A stretch of DNA of 64,000 nt, from the NCBI GenBank assembly GCA_014529385.2, contig CM043946.1:37334058-37398057 (forward strand), in the 5' to 3' direction. Each line of letters starts with the position of its first letter. Position 1 is the first letter of the stretch. The notes below the pieces were generated by a model. It saw only the letters and a list, made by a program, of their open reading frames with translations, made no database searches and had not been told where the DNA came from. Shown here piece by piece: positions 40,166-53,666 of the stretch. The stretch comes from Adiantum capillus-veneris. Its lineage: Eukaryota > Streptophyta > Polypodiopsida > Polypodiales > Pteridaceae. The position numbers and the translations under genes are program-made.

Positions 40166-41462
40166 ATGGCGGAGGAAGGGAAGCTCAAGATTGAGAAGTT
40201 CAACAACAAAAACTACCAACATTGGAAGATCCATATTGAAGACTATCTCTACCAGAAGGACCTCTATTTGCCACTAGGCGGTCTTGCAAAGAAGCCCGCA
40301 ACGATGGAAGATGAAGCATGGATTGTCCTTGATCAAAAGGCAGTGGAAACAATCCGGTTAAGCTTAGTTTCAACGGTGGCCTTCAATGTTTCAGAAATGA
40401 AGACCACGGAGGACTTGATGAAGTCACTTGACGACTTCTACGAGAAACCATCGGCATCTAATAAGGTATTTCTTATGAAGTGCTTGTTTAGACTAAAGAT
40501 GGCAGAGAATGGTTCAGTTGTAGAACACCTAAATGACTTTAACACAAACATAAGTCAACTTGGATCGGTGAAAATCAATTTTGATGAGACGAAGTGCGAG
40601 CTCTCCTTATACTATCATCTCTATCGGATAGTTGGGACAACCTTGTGATGGCTGTAAGTAATTCTCTTTCTGTCACAAATACTCTTAAGTTTGATGATGC
40701 TGTGGGTGTTCTCCTAAGCAAGGAAATACAAAGGAGAAGCATAGGAGAATCATCAAGTGTTGCACTATCAGTAAAAACAAGAGGAAGGCCTAAGGAGAGG
40801 TTCAAAAACCAAAAGGGTCGTGATCGCTCAAGGCAGAGCAAGTCATGCACAAAGTTAGTTCTTGAATGTTGGAACTGCGGCAAGCAGGGCCACATCAAGA
40901 AGGATTTCTGGTCCAAGAAGAAGAAGGAGACAGAGTCTCAAGACAACAAGCCAACATCGGAGGCCAATGTGGCAAGTAAAGTAGAGCAAGATGCTCTAAT
41001 TCTCTCATTAGACAATGTGTCTAATTCCTGGATAGTAGATTCCGAGGCTTCATTCCATGCGACACCACACAAGCAACATTTCCAAGACTACACCAAAGGT
41101 AATTTTGGGTATGTATACTTGGGAGATGATGAAGCTTGTGAGATTGTTGGCAAAGGTACAATTTCTCTCAAAAATGCTAACGAAAATGAATGGAAGCTTA
41201 CAGATGTTAGGCATGTTCCTTCTCTTCGCAAAAAATTGATCTCTACAGGACAAATGGACGATGAAGGTCACAACATTGCATTCGGAAACAAACGGTGGAA
41301 GATCTCAAAGGGATCTTTGGTGGTTGCCAAAGGAGAAAAGGTCGGTACACTTTACTTGTGTACTGTTAAAGGGATCTTTGGTGGAAGATCTCAAAGGGAT
41401 CTTTGGTGGTTGCCAAAGGAGAAAAGGTCGGTACACTTTACCTGTGTATTGTTAGCACGTAG
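40166..41462 (+). pseudogene. Copia gag and protease, duplication unit 2
   Basis: Near-identical to 36184-37480, with the same gag frameshift, Phe-substituted zinc knuckle, DSEAS protease and 86-bp duplication. Differences seen are Leu to Val at ETIRL (40343), Ile to Val at SSIALS, and Gly to Ser at VAGKVEQ. Confidence 0.92.
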
Positions 41463-41481
41463 CCTTCAACTTGTGCAACAA

Positions 41482-42602
41482 CTACAGAAGTTGACAATGC
41501 GGTGTGGCACTACCGGCTTGGGCATATGAGTGCCAAAGGAATGCAAATCCTTCAAAAAAAGAAGCTTCTACCAGGTTTGAAAGAAGTGGACTTAGAGTTT
41601 TGTGAAGATTGTGTCTATGGTAAACAAAAGAGGGTGAAATTTTAAAAATCAGGAAATGAAAGAAAAAAAAACTTGAATTGGTTCATTTTGATGTTTGGGG
41701 TCCTGCAAGTACACCATCACTTGGTGGCGCATTGTACTATGTGACATTCATAGACGATGCGACTAGAAAAACATGGGTTTATGTCATGAAGAATAAGTCC
41801 AATGTATTTTCCATATTTCAAAGGTGGAAAGCCTTTGTGGAGAATGAAACAGGTACCAAGGTTAAATGCCTCAGATCTGACAATGGAGGTGAATATTGCA
41901 ATCAATCTTTTGAAAGTTTTTGTGCTAGCAATGAAATTCGGAGGCAAAGGACAACCCCAAGGACACCTCAACAAAATGGGATTTTGGAAAGGATGAACAT
42001 GACAATCATGGAGCGAGCACGAAGCATGCAGCCACATGTTGGCCTACCGCTTGAGCTTTGGGCAAAAGCTGTAAGTACATCTGTGTACTTAATCAATCGG
42101 TCACCCTCAACGGCATTGGATGGGGGAGTTCTAGAAGAGGCATGGACAGGTAAACCGGTGAATTATGCATTTCTCAAAGTGTTTGGGTGTGAGGCTTTCA
42201 TGCACATAGATAGAAGCCTAAGATCAAAGCTAGATGCAAATTCCAAAAAGTGTTTCTTCATTGGCTATGGAGAAGGTGACTTTTGGTATCGCCTATGTAA
42301 TCCTAAAGATGGTAAAATCTTAAGGAGTAGCGATGCAATTTTTAAGGAACAAAATATGTACAAAGATTACTTGGAAAGAAATCAAACAAAAGAAATAGGT
42401 GATGAGTACATGGAGCTTGAGGATGGGGAAGACTCAAGGAATGCAAATGGTGACAATGTGCAACAACATCAACCACATGAGGAGCCTCAACCTATTCCCC
42501 AAAGATCTAAAAGAGCAAGTAGACCTCCAGAAAGGTTTGTTTCTTCCTTCAACCATCTCTTGATCTCAGATTCTGGAGAGACTCACTACATCGCAACCAA
42601 AC
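41482..42602 (+). pseudogene. Copia integrase, duplication unit 2
   Basis: Same residues as unit 1, including the TAA (41643-41645), the DD35E residues, and the loss of about 60 bp after SGETH. Confidence 0.92.
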
Positions 42603-43990
42603 ATGGAAATTGGTTGAGTTGCCTAAAGGTAAGCGGGCACTTCAAAACAAATGGGTGTACAAGGTGAAGGAAGAAGAAGGTGGGAAGAAAAGGTACAAGT
42701 CTAGGCTTGCGATAAAAGGTTTTTCTCAAAAGAAAGGTATTGACTTCAATGAAATATTTTCTCCTGTTGTAAAAATGAACTCAATTAGGCTTGTCTTAAG
42801 CCTTGTGGTTGCTCATGATCTAAATCTCGAGCAAATGGATGTAAATATAGCATTCCCTTACGGTGACTTAGAGGAGGAAATCTACATGCTTCAACCAAAG
42901 GGGTGTGAAGTAAAAGGTAAGGAGAAAATGGTTTTCAGATTAAAGAAGAGCTTGTATGGTTTAAAGCAAGCATCAAGACAATGGTACTTGAAGTTTGATC
43001 GATGGATGTTGGATCATGGATTCACAAGATGCAACTCGGATCACTGCGTCTACACGAAGAATTTGGGAGATTGGAAATTCATCATCCTAATGTTATATGT
43101 TGATGACATGTTGATTGCAAGTTCTAACATGCAAGACATCAAAGACCTAAAAGAGGAGCTATTTAAATCTTTTTCAATGAAATATTTAAGTGCTACAAAG
43201 AGGATACTTGGTATGAAAATATCAAGGGACAGAACGAAGAAGACAATAAAGCTATCTCAAGAAGATTACATCAAGAAGATACTAGAAAGGTTTGCAATGC
43301 AGAATGCAAAACCAGTTTCTACACCTTTGGCTGGTCACTTTAAACTAATGAAGGATATGTGTCCAAAGACACAAGAGGAGATAGCCTATATGTCTAAAGT
43401 TCCATATGCTGCAGTGGTAAGTTCTCTAATGTATGCTATGGTATGGACAAGGCCAGACATTGCACATGCAGTGGGAGTTGTGAGTAGGTTCATAAACAAC
43501 CCAGGTAAAGAGCATTGGCAAGCTGTGAAGTGAATACTTAGGTATCTAAAAGGGACAACAACAAATGCTTTGTATTTTAGAGGAACTGATATTTTTCTAG
43601 AAGAGTATGCTGATGCAGATATGGCAGGTGACAAAGATACTCGAAGGAGCACTACTGGCTATGTGTTCACGGTTGGAGGCAGAGCAGTAAGCTGGGTTTC
43701 AAAGTTGAGAAAGTGGTTTCACTTTCTACCACGGAAGCAGAGTATGTAGCAATGACGGAGGCAAGCAAAGAAATTCTATGGCTTCACAGATTCTTAGAAT
43801 TAAGAGCTTGGATTCAAACAAGACAATTGTGTCTTGTAAAGTGATAGACAAAGCGCTATCCATCTTGTGAAGAACTCAGCCTTTCATTCAAGGACAAAGC
43901 ACATTGAGGTGAGATATCACTTCATACGCACTCTTTTGGAAGAGGGATAGCTAAAAGCTAGGAAAGGTGCATACAAGTAAAAATTCTGCA
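42582..43990 (+). pseudogene. Copia reverse transcriptase and RNase H, duplication unit 2
   Basis: RT as in unit 1 but continuous past 43372 into YMSKVPYAAVVSSLMYAMVW, TRPDIAHAVGVVSRF and a TGA at 43531-43533. RNase H follows with LEEYADADMAGDKDTRRSTT, GYVFTVGGRAVSW, one base lost near 43710, then SLSTTEAEYVAMTEASKE (catalytic Glu region). The remainder to the PPT is degenerate. This is the only complete 3' half of pol in the element. Confidence 0.92.
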
Positions 43991-44109
43991 AACATGTTTA
44001 CAAAAGTGGTCAACAAGGAGAAGTTGAGCTTTTGCTCATCCTCAATCGGCATTCAAGGATAAGAAGCCAGGATGGAAAGCAGTCACAGGTTTGGTTTTGA
44101 GATCAGTCT

Positions 44110-44122
44110 CCAAGTGGGAGAT
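44110..44122 (+). promoter_or_regulatory. Copia polypurine tract
   Basis: CAAGTGGGAGAT immediately precedes the 3' LTR start TGTTAAG. Confidence 0.75.
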
Positions 44123-44699
44123 TGTTAAGTATGGAGCCCGATTTACCTTGTAATCTTATGTGGTAAAAGCGCACATTTGTAAAGCCCCCATTATGAGGAG
44201 AAGCCATCGCCGGAAACCAAAATTTTCACGGCCAAAAATGAGGGGCAACTTTAGGGGCTTCGGGGGTGGAAGCCCCCGATACTTTTTTTTTCCTTCGCCG
44301 GAAAATCCCTTTTCACCGAAATATTATGGCCGGACGGCGGCTGGAAAGTGGTCTGAAAACAACCGGTCCATTGGCCAGTGGCCGGTGGTCGGAAGTCAAT
44401 GGCCGGTGGCCGAATTCAAAAGCGGACTTGTCTTCTCATAAGGGCGGCTACACATGGCTGCCTCTCATGAGAGAGGGCAGCCCTTTTGGCCTATAAAAGG
44501 AGGCCATTTCTACACACATTTCATAGTGTGAAGTTGATGCAACAAGGTGAGTGTGAGGTGGTGAGCGTGAAGCAAGGCGGGAGCTCCATTAAGGGTATAA
44601 TCCCTTTGTAAACTACTTCTTGTTTTGAAGTACTAAAGCCATTGAGTGGCTGCTTTCCCATGGACGTAGCCCACATTGGATGAACCACGTATATCGTGT

Positions 44700-44763
<64 letters not shown>

Positions 44764-44849
44764 CTCTATAATCTCGTGTATGTAAATCTGTCTCTCTCCA
44801 TTAAGTAATCTACTCAATTATCTATTTAGGTACGTCTTATTTCATAACA
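44123..44849 (+). repeat. Copia 3' LTR
   Basis: 727 bp, TG...CA bounded, with TATAAAAG at 44492-44499 and a (CT)n tract at 44704-44760 that is much longer than in the 5' LTR (36008-36021). It shows the uninterrupted sequence at the CACTA target (ATCCCTTTGTAAAC). Confidence 0.92.
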
Positions 44850-46995
44850 ATAAGCACATGCACTAGCTAGGATCGTAGCCTGGCAATCAAAGGCTAACCA
44901 AGCAGTAATCTCGATCACTATGTGTGAACAAGTTCTAAAAATGTCTCTAGGTCCAAGTTAGGGTCTAAAATCAGTAAACGATCGAGTCGGGATCTAATCG
45001 TGTGCAAGCGTATGACCAATGGCTAAAATCAAGTCAAGTCGAGATATCATATGTGAATGGTCTCTAGCTAGTGTAATCTGGTCAATATCAAGGCCACAAA
45101 TGTATCTCTACCGGAAATTGGGATCAAATGTGATCTATCGTGGAATTTGCAATTAAATCGAGTCAAAATGGAAATATGCTTGTAAACAGGCTCTAAGGCT
45201 CGTCAACTGGCCAAATGTACAACAAAATCAAAAATATGTGTACGAATAGAGTATATGTGTGCAATCTGGCTCAAATTTGGAGTAAATCGGGCATAATCGG
45301 ACAAGCTCTAGCAAAATCGGACTCTCCGGGCATACCTATTCTCAACGTGTCTAAGCATGCATAAATGCGTGGGAATAGGGTGTGTACGGGATATAGGATG
45401 CGTGTCTGATGCAAGGAGAAGAGTCGGGCAATAGACTTTTTGGTGTTTTTGTGATTTTTTCAAGGCTTTTTTAATTTTTGGGATCTTTTTCTCCTTTGTA
45501 GAAAAACAATTTTCTCTTTGGATATTTTTCCACTTTTTTAAAAGTTTTCTTGTTGAATTTAAATTTTTTTGTTTTTTTTGGTGGGGGGTTTAACAAAATT
45601 AAAATTCAAACAAAATGAAATGAAATTGCAATGAAATAAAATGCAATCAAATGAGAATGAAATCAAAATCAAACCAAATCAAATTAACTAAAAAATAAAT
45701 GCATTGAAGCTCAAAAGAGTCAACAAAAGAGCTGACTGTTGTGGCAGCATGTGCATCCAAAATCGGCACGCAGAGACAAGCGAAAAAGAAGGGAAGGTAG
45801 CCGTAGGCACACGAAAAGGGGGAGGGAGGTAGAGACAAGATGCCTTTCGGCGCGCTGAGGAAACAACAAAGGACTCAGAGGAGAGAAGAGTGGCCCAATG
45901 AAGATGACTAGAGAGAGGGAATTTTTATAACTTTATTTTTATTTTTTGTCATTTTTTGTGTGTGTGTGTGTGCGCTTGCTTGCTTGTGTGAAAGGGTGTG
46001 TGGGTGAAGTGAATTTGTGTGTGTGAGTGATTGTGTGTTAACGGGTATGTGTGAGTGTGAGGTGTGTGCTCTTACGTGTATGTGAGTATGTGAGTATGTG
46101 TGTTCTTATTTTTTATTTCTTTCTTTTTTAAATGTTTTTTTATTTTTGTTTATTCTTTTTTGTGTATTTATGTATATATTTTTTTATTTTTTGGTTTGAA
46201 ATTGATTTTTTTTTGGGAGGGGGGTGGGGGTCTTAAAAAATTCTTTTAAAACAAAAGAAAATAAAAAATCAAAAGAAAATAGTAGAAAAATTACACCAAA
46301 AAATAGAAAAAGAGAGGGGAAGAGACAATATGTTGTGGGGTGTGTGTGTATGTGTAGTTTTTTTAATAAAATTCAAACAATGCAAAAGATTTTAAAAAAA
46401 ATGTTTGAGATTCAAAAATTACTCAAAAAATGATAAAATTAGTCAAAAACTTGGGGGAAATTCATTGAGAGGAAAGGATGCTCTTGATTGTCAATTTGTA
46501 TCAAAATTTCTCATTTTCATATTTTTGGAATAAAAATTAGTAAATTTAAACAATAAATTAGCAAAAAATACTAAAGTTTTATAAAAAATACCCAAAAAAT
46601 TATCAAAATGCATTTGACAATTAAATCAATAAAACTTTGATCGGGTTTTGCCTCTTTCTTGTCTAATTCTGATTCAAAAAATAGCAAAATTAACAATGCA
46701 ATTAGACAAATCTCTGCACATACACTTGATTATTACCACAACTTGGACTTTGCAATACAACCAATTACACAATAATTTTCTACCAATTACTAGTTCAATT
46801 ATGTGTGCACACACATAATTCTACCAAAAAATTAAAAGGTATTCCTAATGCCTTCAAAAAAATTAAAAGATATTCTTAATGCAAAGATTCCTTCAATAAA
46901 AAATAACAATGCGTTAATTAATAGCACATAACCATGGGCAATGATGAAGCACATAAATTTGTAACAGTATTAGCTCAAAAAAACGAGTGCAACAT

Positions 46996-47045
<50 letters not shown>

Positions 47046-48160
47046 AAAGGAAAAATAAAGGAGAAGAGAAACACCTCTTTATATGGACACAAAAGCTCTT
47101 TTGACTTTTAATCTTCATATGTCTTTTGACTTTCTCCCTTCAGTGTCTTTTCATTTCCTAAACTCACCCTTCACTTATGCACTTAATATGTTTTGAAAGA
47201 ATTTTTATTTTTTTGAGATTGGGCAGACCTAATAGCACAATTAAGCACAAAATTTGTGATTAGTGCACACACATAATTCTACCAAAAATTGCATAACATT
47301 TTGGCACAATTTTGGCAATTAGAAAAATGATCCATGATCACTATAACAAAATCAATCAATTCATTGCTTTTCACAATTCAAATTAGCACGAATAAAGCCA
47401 TTATTTGCACTTGAATGTGCGTAATTTGCCTACGCATAGGCACACAAATTGCACCTAAAATTGCCCCAAATTTGATGCAATTAAACTTCAATGAAAACCT
47501 GAAAATAAATCATCATTTGAGTGGACAAATGCACTCACATTTACATTAAGAATCACATCAAATCCCCACTCCAAATGATGACTCCACCGGGAAAGGGTGC
47601 GCGCGCGGGCAATTCCAAAACCGCTTTGACCTACACACATCAACACAAGATCTTATGTGTAGCTACCATTGCTAAAAAATTAAATGCATAAGATCAATGA
47701 ACACTTGTCCAAATAAATATCTATCAACGTGTAGCACTAAAAGTACATGCAACTAGTGAATAATTAGAGAGGATAATTAGTGAAAATTCTCTTAATTACA
47801 GACTAAAACTCACTCCATTCTTCATGAAATTTTTGCAATTTTGTTTCACAAGAGTGATTAACAAGCCTCTAATTAGGCACACACACATGTAAAACACTTC
47901 AATTGTTGCGAATTAGTGTGTAATTAGGTGTACAAAGAGAGAGAAAATGCAAAATCAGTCTACAAGCTACCTAGAACAAACCATGTCACCATTCCTACAA
48001 CCAACACCAAATCATAATGGAAGTTAGAACTCAAACCATCACATGGGTGATCCTCTAACTTAGGCGCTCGATCCCCAACTTTGCATCATCAGCCCAGTGC
48101 TAGCCACAATGTGAGAGGGGAGCTCCATCTCCATAGCCACATCTCTTCTCTACTCTCCAC
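44850..48160. repeat. R1 copy 2, middle part
   Basis: Matches 9488-13040 of copy 1 with small indels, including loss of one low-complexity block near 45437 and a longer GA tract at 46999-47042. It ends at CTCTCCACC where the 11-kb insertion begins. Non-coding. Confidence 0.85.
46999..47042. repeat. (GA)n microsatellite in R1 copy 2
   Basis: Uninterrupted GA run, longer than the allelic run in copy 1. Confidence 0.95.
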
Positions 48161-49018
48161 CGAGTCTTACCATATGGCGAGCAAGATTTTTCGAGCGAAG
48201 GAAAATCCGAGCAAATGAAATAAAGAAACCAAATAGGTTTTGATAAGAAAGATGAATGAAGATCCTACTTTAATATTAGTAGGATCTTGAATCCGTAAGT
48301 AATCGTAGCAATATAATTGTTCAAAATTAGACTCTAGATTCTTTTGCGTAATTGATACTTGATGTCGAGCAATGAGAAACCCAATCTTGTAGCAAAGCTA
48401 TTACAAACCATGCAATGATCCACGACTACATTCAACACCATAATTTTTATTTTAACTTTAATTTTACGGAGCAATATAATGCAAATCAACAATGCTCATA
48501 CATCTACAAAGTTTCTAAACTATACCAAGAGAGAATTGCCATATCTTATACAAAAAAAAAGAGATTTCTTTAGAGTTGTAAGATAACAAGTGGAATATTT
48601 AGTGGAATATAGAGAACAGCATGTCGTGCCTCTGCACTCTAATAACAACAAGAAATGCTATGGTTCTATCTGGTGACTATGAAGAGTCGCACTCGTCATC
48701 AATAAAGAAATTGCGTCTCTGACACTTCTTGTGGGTGTCAAAATCGTATCGTATATGAGCAGCCATGGTTTTTGCAATCCCCTCAGCATAAACTGGCAAC
48801 ACACTTCCATACAAACAGAAAAAGATAAGTCTCACAATCCACATGCAAGCAATACAAAATCTACATCATAAAAGCACAAGAAATCTCAAATTGTTGTTTG
48901 AATCATTATCCATAATTTTCAAATACTAAACAATGATACAAAAAAGTCACAAAATAGCATAAAAGTATGATGGAAACATAAAATAGGTGGGGGAAATGAA
49001 GTGTAAGGTGGACTCTCA
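48161..49018. other. Left flank of the composite element, non-coding
   Basis: AT-rich; no frame with recognisable features. It would hold the 3' untranslated side of the minus-strand pseudogene. Confidence 0.5.
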
Positions 49019-52000
49019 CTAGTCATCAAAGGGGTTGACACGCGAAGGCATGTCACCCACATCATCAACATCAAGATAGGTGGAGGCTCCCTCTCTCCTT
49101 CGCTTTTTAGGGAGAAATAATGGTTGCACATAATCTGAAATCAAAGTGTCATCAATGTTCAATGCTGCACACACCCGCCCTTTGCCTAAGCATGCTGCCA
49201 ATATGGGCATTGTACCACATCCCAACTCCAAACAAAGACCTCCAGGCCTACAAAGAAGCTCCACAAAACATGCAATAAAAGAGTGACTTCATTGAAAGCC
49301 ACCATGCCATGGCTCCTCTGATGATGATATGGCTAGAGAAGACTCTGGAAGATGGTGCATCATGTAAGAATCCAAAGGTTGCATGCCAAGACGATTGAAT
49401 AGTGGGGTGCTCTCAACCACAAAGAAAGGTGGTTGCATGCTAACCCTATGCACCATAAGTAAGAGAGAACAATGACACTACACCACCACATAGAAAATTA
49501 GAGGGCAATCACAATAATAACAACACACCCAAATGAGAAACAAACAAGTTAATATGTAGAAGAGCATTACCTCAATCCGACCACCAAAGCTATTACCATA
49601 ACCATAAACTCCATGATGGAGGACCACAATGCGACGATGAATAGCCATCTCTGATGCACGACAAAATCTCTCAACGCAGCCAATGGTATCTCCTGCAAGA
49701 GGTTTCAAAAGTCACAATAGAAAACACACAACAAAAATTGACAAGTATTGTAGAAAATTATGATTGAAGCAAAAACCTGCCATAGAGACCATGATCAACA
49801 ACCACCCTGAGTCTGACAAACTCGAATATGCAAGTTGCATGCCTGCATGAACATGATCCTCACTACAAATATCCCAAAGGGGTACAACATGGGAGGCTAA
49901 TGGGGAACCACCAAAGGGAAGATCCAAAAAAATAAAATCAACAGCCCATGCGATTGTTCTCCCACCACACACGCACAAGGTCCCATAGAGTCGTGCACAT
50001 CCCATGTGCTCATGAACACGAATCCATGCCAGATGTCGAACACCGGCCCTACAATCAACAGCAATGGCTATGTAGTTCCCAAAAATGGCCATGCATCGTG
50101 AGTCAGGCAATGAGGACAGAGAAGACAAGGGAGTTTCAATGATGTAGACAAAAGAAATGGTTTTCTTTGCAACAATCTCCCTAAGAGGTACTCCGATACA
50201 AGAGGCTAAACAAAGTGACTTAACTCCAATAAATGAACGAAAAAAACGATTGCATCGCAAGTGAAAACTCACCATGCTCTCGCTCCATGTTTGCATCCAC
50301 CCTAGTCTCAACAATCACCTCCTTTCCCTTGCGAGAAGTATTTGTAGCTTGAAAAAAGCAGAAAAACACAATATTACTGGTATGTAAAACAAATAATTTT
50401 AGGAAAAAGAGAATTTAAAGCTCTTAGACAAACTATTTTTGAGACTGTTTTGAGTAACCATTTACCCAATATCACCTCATTCACTCTAAGAGGGAGAGGC
50501 ACATCGATGGATGTGCCACCAACTCTCATAGTATCGTGAAGATCTCTCTCTCTCGCCAATACATGCCCAGAAGCCATGTCTATCCACCATGGACATGCCT
50601 ACATCTCCCAAGTAGTGAGCTTATGCATGGAAGGGGAGTACATGCATCCTTCCCCATTAGATAGTTGTGCCCACTGCTTAGCTAAGAATGGAATCCCTGG
50701 TAGAAAGCCTTTTCCAACCAAGAATAATAAAAATCTAAAACAAAATAACAAAATAACATCACTACATACTTCATAATTATGAAAAGCTTCAAATAAAAGT
50801 ATGATGAACTTGACATGTAGGCTAGCCGCTGAGATGCCATGCGTACCGTGTCCACTTTCTTCATAGCTTGCTTGTCAACATATTTTGTCTTAGCTTCAAG
50901 AGAGTTATCCAAAGGATAAAGATAGGGTCGTGCTTCAAACTTGAGCTTCTCAAAGTAAGAGGCAAGAGAGCAATCATGAGGCAACAAAATACCACCAACA
51001 ATGTTTCTCAAGTCCTCCACAAACTTTGTGGCCCTATCAAAAATCCTTTGTAGAAGGCCCTCTCTACAGATCCAACTACATAACAAGGAAGATGAGAAAA
51101 AACTAAAATAATCACAAAAAACTAGCAAATCTACATCAAAGATTCTTGAAAGTCAAAAGAAACTTTACTCACATGCGATACACATGATCTCCTTTCTTTA
51201 AACCATAAGAGGATCTAGTAATCGTATTTGCATCAAGCAAGGAAACTCATAACAGTTTGCTCAAGACAGGAGCATCATGCATAGCAATCAAGTTCAGTTT
51301 CTCAAGTGTAGCCCAACTATCAGGACCCCATTTGAGTGCAAGAACTCGAACCATCCAATCCGGTCCAAGATTCGGGTCAACAATATTTAGCAACTGCAGT
51401 TTTTGATCAACGAATAGAAAACCAAGTTTAAACAGGTATTACACTATGTGAAAAACACCCAAAACAAAAATAATTCAACCACCTTCCCAGCGCGCTCTCC
51501 ATATTTGAGTGCTAAATCATTCAATATTTTCTACTCCTCTTTTATAAGTTCTTCATTTGTCATTGTGTGCCTAGCTTGCTCTATTTTTGGGCTCAATTCC
51601 TTGGACATTTGAACCTTCAACACATACTTAAAAATATCTTGCAAAAACCAAGCACATACTCTTTGGCTCAATTACTTGGATATTTTATCCTTCAATACAT
51701 AATTTAATATATGTAATTTTCACAAAAAGAAAATATAAGATCATTCCAAAAAAGCAGGCCAAAGACACTCCCATCGTATAAGAGCTTTCCCAAGTATCGA
51801 CGAGTAAGTGGGTACCAAGGCTCCACACCCTTCGAGTATTATTTACGGACTGCAGCAACAATCAACTTTTGATCTTTTTCTGGTAACCCTATTACATAGG
51901 CTTCATGATCCGCTGCACAAATGTGGGAGCAATTGAAAATCTCATCCCTAAGATGCGTGACTACAAAGAGCATGTGTATTCATGCTATTCCAAGGTCATA

Positions 52001-52920
52001 TACAATATAAACAAAGTCAGAAACACAACATAGAAATTTTCAGCTAAAATATATAGAAAGTCATGAAGCTTACAAATCTCTGGCACTCGAGTAGGATCAA
52101 TAACTGTACAAAGCACACTACAATGTTTCTCTTGATCAATGGAGAATCTCTCTTTGATAGCAGCCATCCAAACGACCGTTCTATGATTACCCTCCCAAAC
52201 ATAGAACATTTTATTAGAGAGAACTTGAAGATTTGGTCTTTTAGAAAGCTCAATTTCAAACTCTTTATGTATATCAACCCATATTGGGTCCCATGAAGTA
52301 ATAAGGTCCTCTGCAAAAAAGATAACCATAGGTAGAAAATCACACTCAACTACTATTTATGAGAAAAACAAAAAACCCCATAGAAACAGACAGTAGGAAA
52401 GACCAAAGCAGAGAAATGAAATACCTGTCAAATAAGCTTCCTCCTTCTTGCAATTCCAAACTGAAACAATAAAAGCTCCTTTTTCTTGCATGTAGCCATC
52501 CTTTGCAAAAGTAGCTTTCAATCCACTAACATCATCTCGTACACCTCTCACCCTTGCATAAGGGATCAGTCGACATAAAGGAATTGGTGGACAATCAAAA
52601 TAACTAAACATGCGAGTACATTGAAGAATATCTTGTACTCTATGCATGTAAAGTTTGTGCTCTTCCCCTGTCTCAGGCTCTACTGCTACTTCATCTCTTA
52701 CGACATAAGGCACTATTTGAAAACATGCCTCTTGTGGGGCAAGATATTCATTACCTTCATTTATGGAGCCAAGCCCCAAGTCCTGACTTTTCATCTCCTC
52801 CTCCTATGTCTCCAAACCATTTGTCATATATGTGACAGAGACTGCACTTATTTGACCACTGCTCTCTAAGATACTCGAAGCTTGAGTTGAAGAAAGCCGT
52901 CTTCCTCTGTGACCTCGTCC
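49019..52920 (-). pseudogene. Multi-exon ParB-like / beta-class amino-methyltransferase-like gene, decayed
   Basis: Read on the minus strand. Exons (approximate): ~52920-52425 (QDLGLGSINEGNEYL and a conserved-looking Arg-rich block), 52310-52074 (FYVWEGNHRTVVWMAAIKER, ParB-like core), ~51969-51750, ~51610-51483, ~51390-51176, ~51083-50835, ~50715-50465, ~50350-50275, ~50245-49780 (AVDFIFLDLPFGGSP then LSDSGWLLIM: motif IV-like DLPF for DPPF), ~49693-49572, and 49460-49019 (LCLELGCGTMPILAACLGKG: motif I). Several junctions show good GT/AG and consistent phase. Motif IV before motif I is the order of beta-class DNA N6-adenine/N4-cytosine methyltransferases, which in bacteria can carry an N-terminal ParB-like domain. 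In-frame stops lie at 52804, 51839, 51531, 51247, 50599 and 49289, so it is not functional. A function on DNA is inference; an RNA or protein substrate is possible. Confidence 0.6.
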
Positions 52921-52979
52921 ATGAATTGAAGGACTTGCAAAACAAAACCAAAAACAATTTATTTACTTCCCTAAAATTC

Positions 52980-53579
52980 CCTCTAGGCGTCCATGCAGAC
53001 AAGGATGCCTAGAGGCAATTCAAAAAATCAAAACTTTATCTTATTGATCTCCACCTAAGCATCCATGTTGGCTTGGATTGCTAGAGGGGAGCTAACAATT
53101 TTAAAAAAAGCATGATAAAATATAAATTTTAATCTTGAGAAATTCCCTCTAGACATCCACATTGGCGTGGATAGCTTGAGGAAGCTTAATGAGCTTCATA
53201 AAACATGATTAAATTCAATGCGAGAATGAATCACTACCCCTAAACCAATGTCGCAAGAAACTCCTTCTAGCCATCCACGCCGGCGTGGATGGCTTGAGGT
53301 AATTTTAAGAGAAGCTATGCAGCTCTAAAGATTTATAGAGAGAGCTTACAAATAGGTAGATTTTCACATTCAAAACTCCTTTTAGCCATCCACGTCGGCG
53401 TGGATGGCTACAGGTAGTTTAGGCTTAGAATCATAATGATAAGAAATCCATACAAAGTTTAGTTAATCCTGGCAGAGCTTTGGCAACTTATTCCAACACA
53501 AGCACTGGCTAGAAGAGTTGAAGGTCCGACTTTGGAAGGCAAGTGGAAGGCCATGGAGTAAATATTGTCTCTGAGACTC

Positions 53580-53666
<87 letters not shown>

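Larger units (their letters stand above)
35409..43372 (+). repeat. 3982-bp tandem duplication (units 35409-39390 and 39391-43372)
   Basis: All landmarks are shifted by exactly 3982. The junction at 39390/39391 joins pol (CCAAAGACAC) to CACTA 3' sequence (AACCATGTAT), with AA shared at both breakpoints. Only about six substitutions were noticed between units (for example 36007, 36361, 36600, 36777, 36990 and 37048 against their partners), roughly 0.15 percent. Unit 2 thus carries a CACTA end (39391-39915), an LTR end (39916-40092), a PBS and gag-pol. Confidence 0.93.
28868..44849 (+). mobile_element. Ty1/copia LTR retrotransposon with nested CACTA and internal tandem duplication
   Basis: Begins TGTTAAGTATGGAGCC and ends CATAACA, flanked by the 5-bp target duplication ATAAG (28863-28867 and 44850-44854). 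R1 copy 1 shows the empty site. Order is 5' LTR (28868-36110, interrupted by the CACTA at 29407-35933), PBS, gag, protease, integrase and part of RT, then a duplicated block restarting in the CACTA end (39391), second PBS-gag-pol, RNase H, PPT and 3' LTR (44123-44849). Domain order PR-IN-RT-RH identifies copia. The LTRs differ at many sites by eye, including a ~30-bp indel near 44664, so the insertion is not recent. Frameshifts and catalytic changes make it non-autonomous. Confidence 0.93.
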
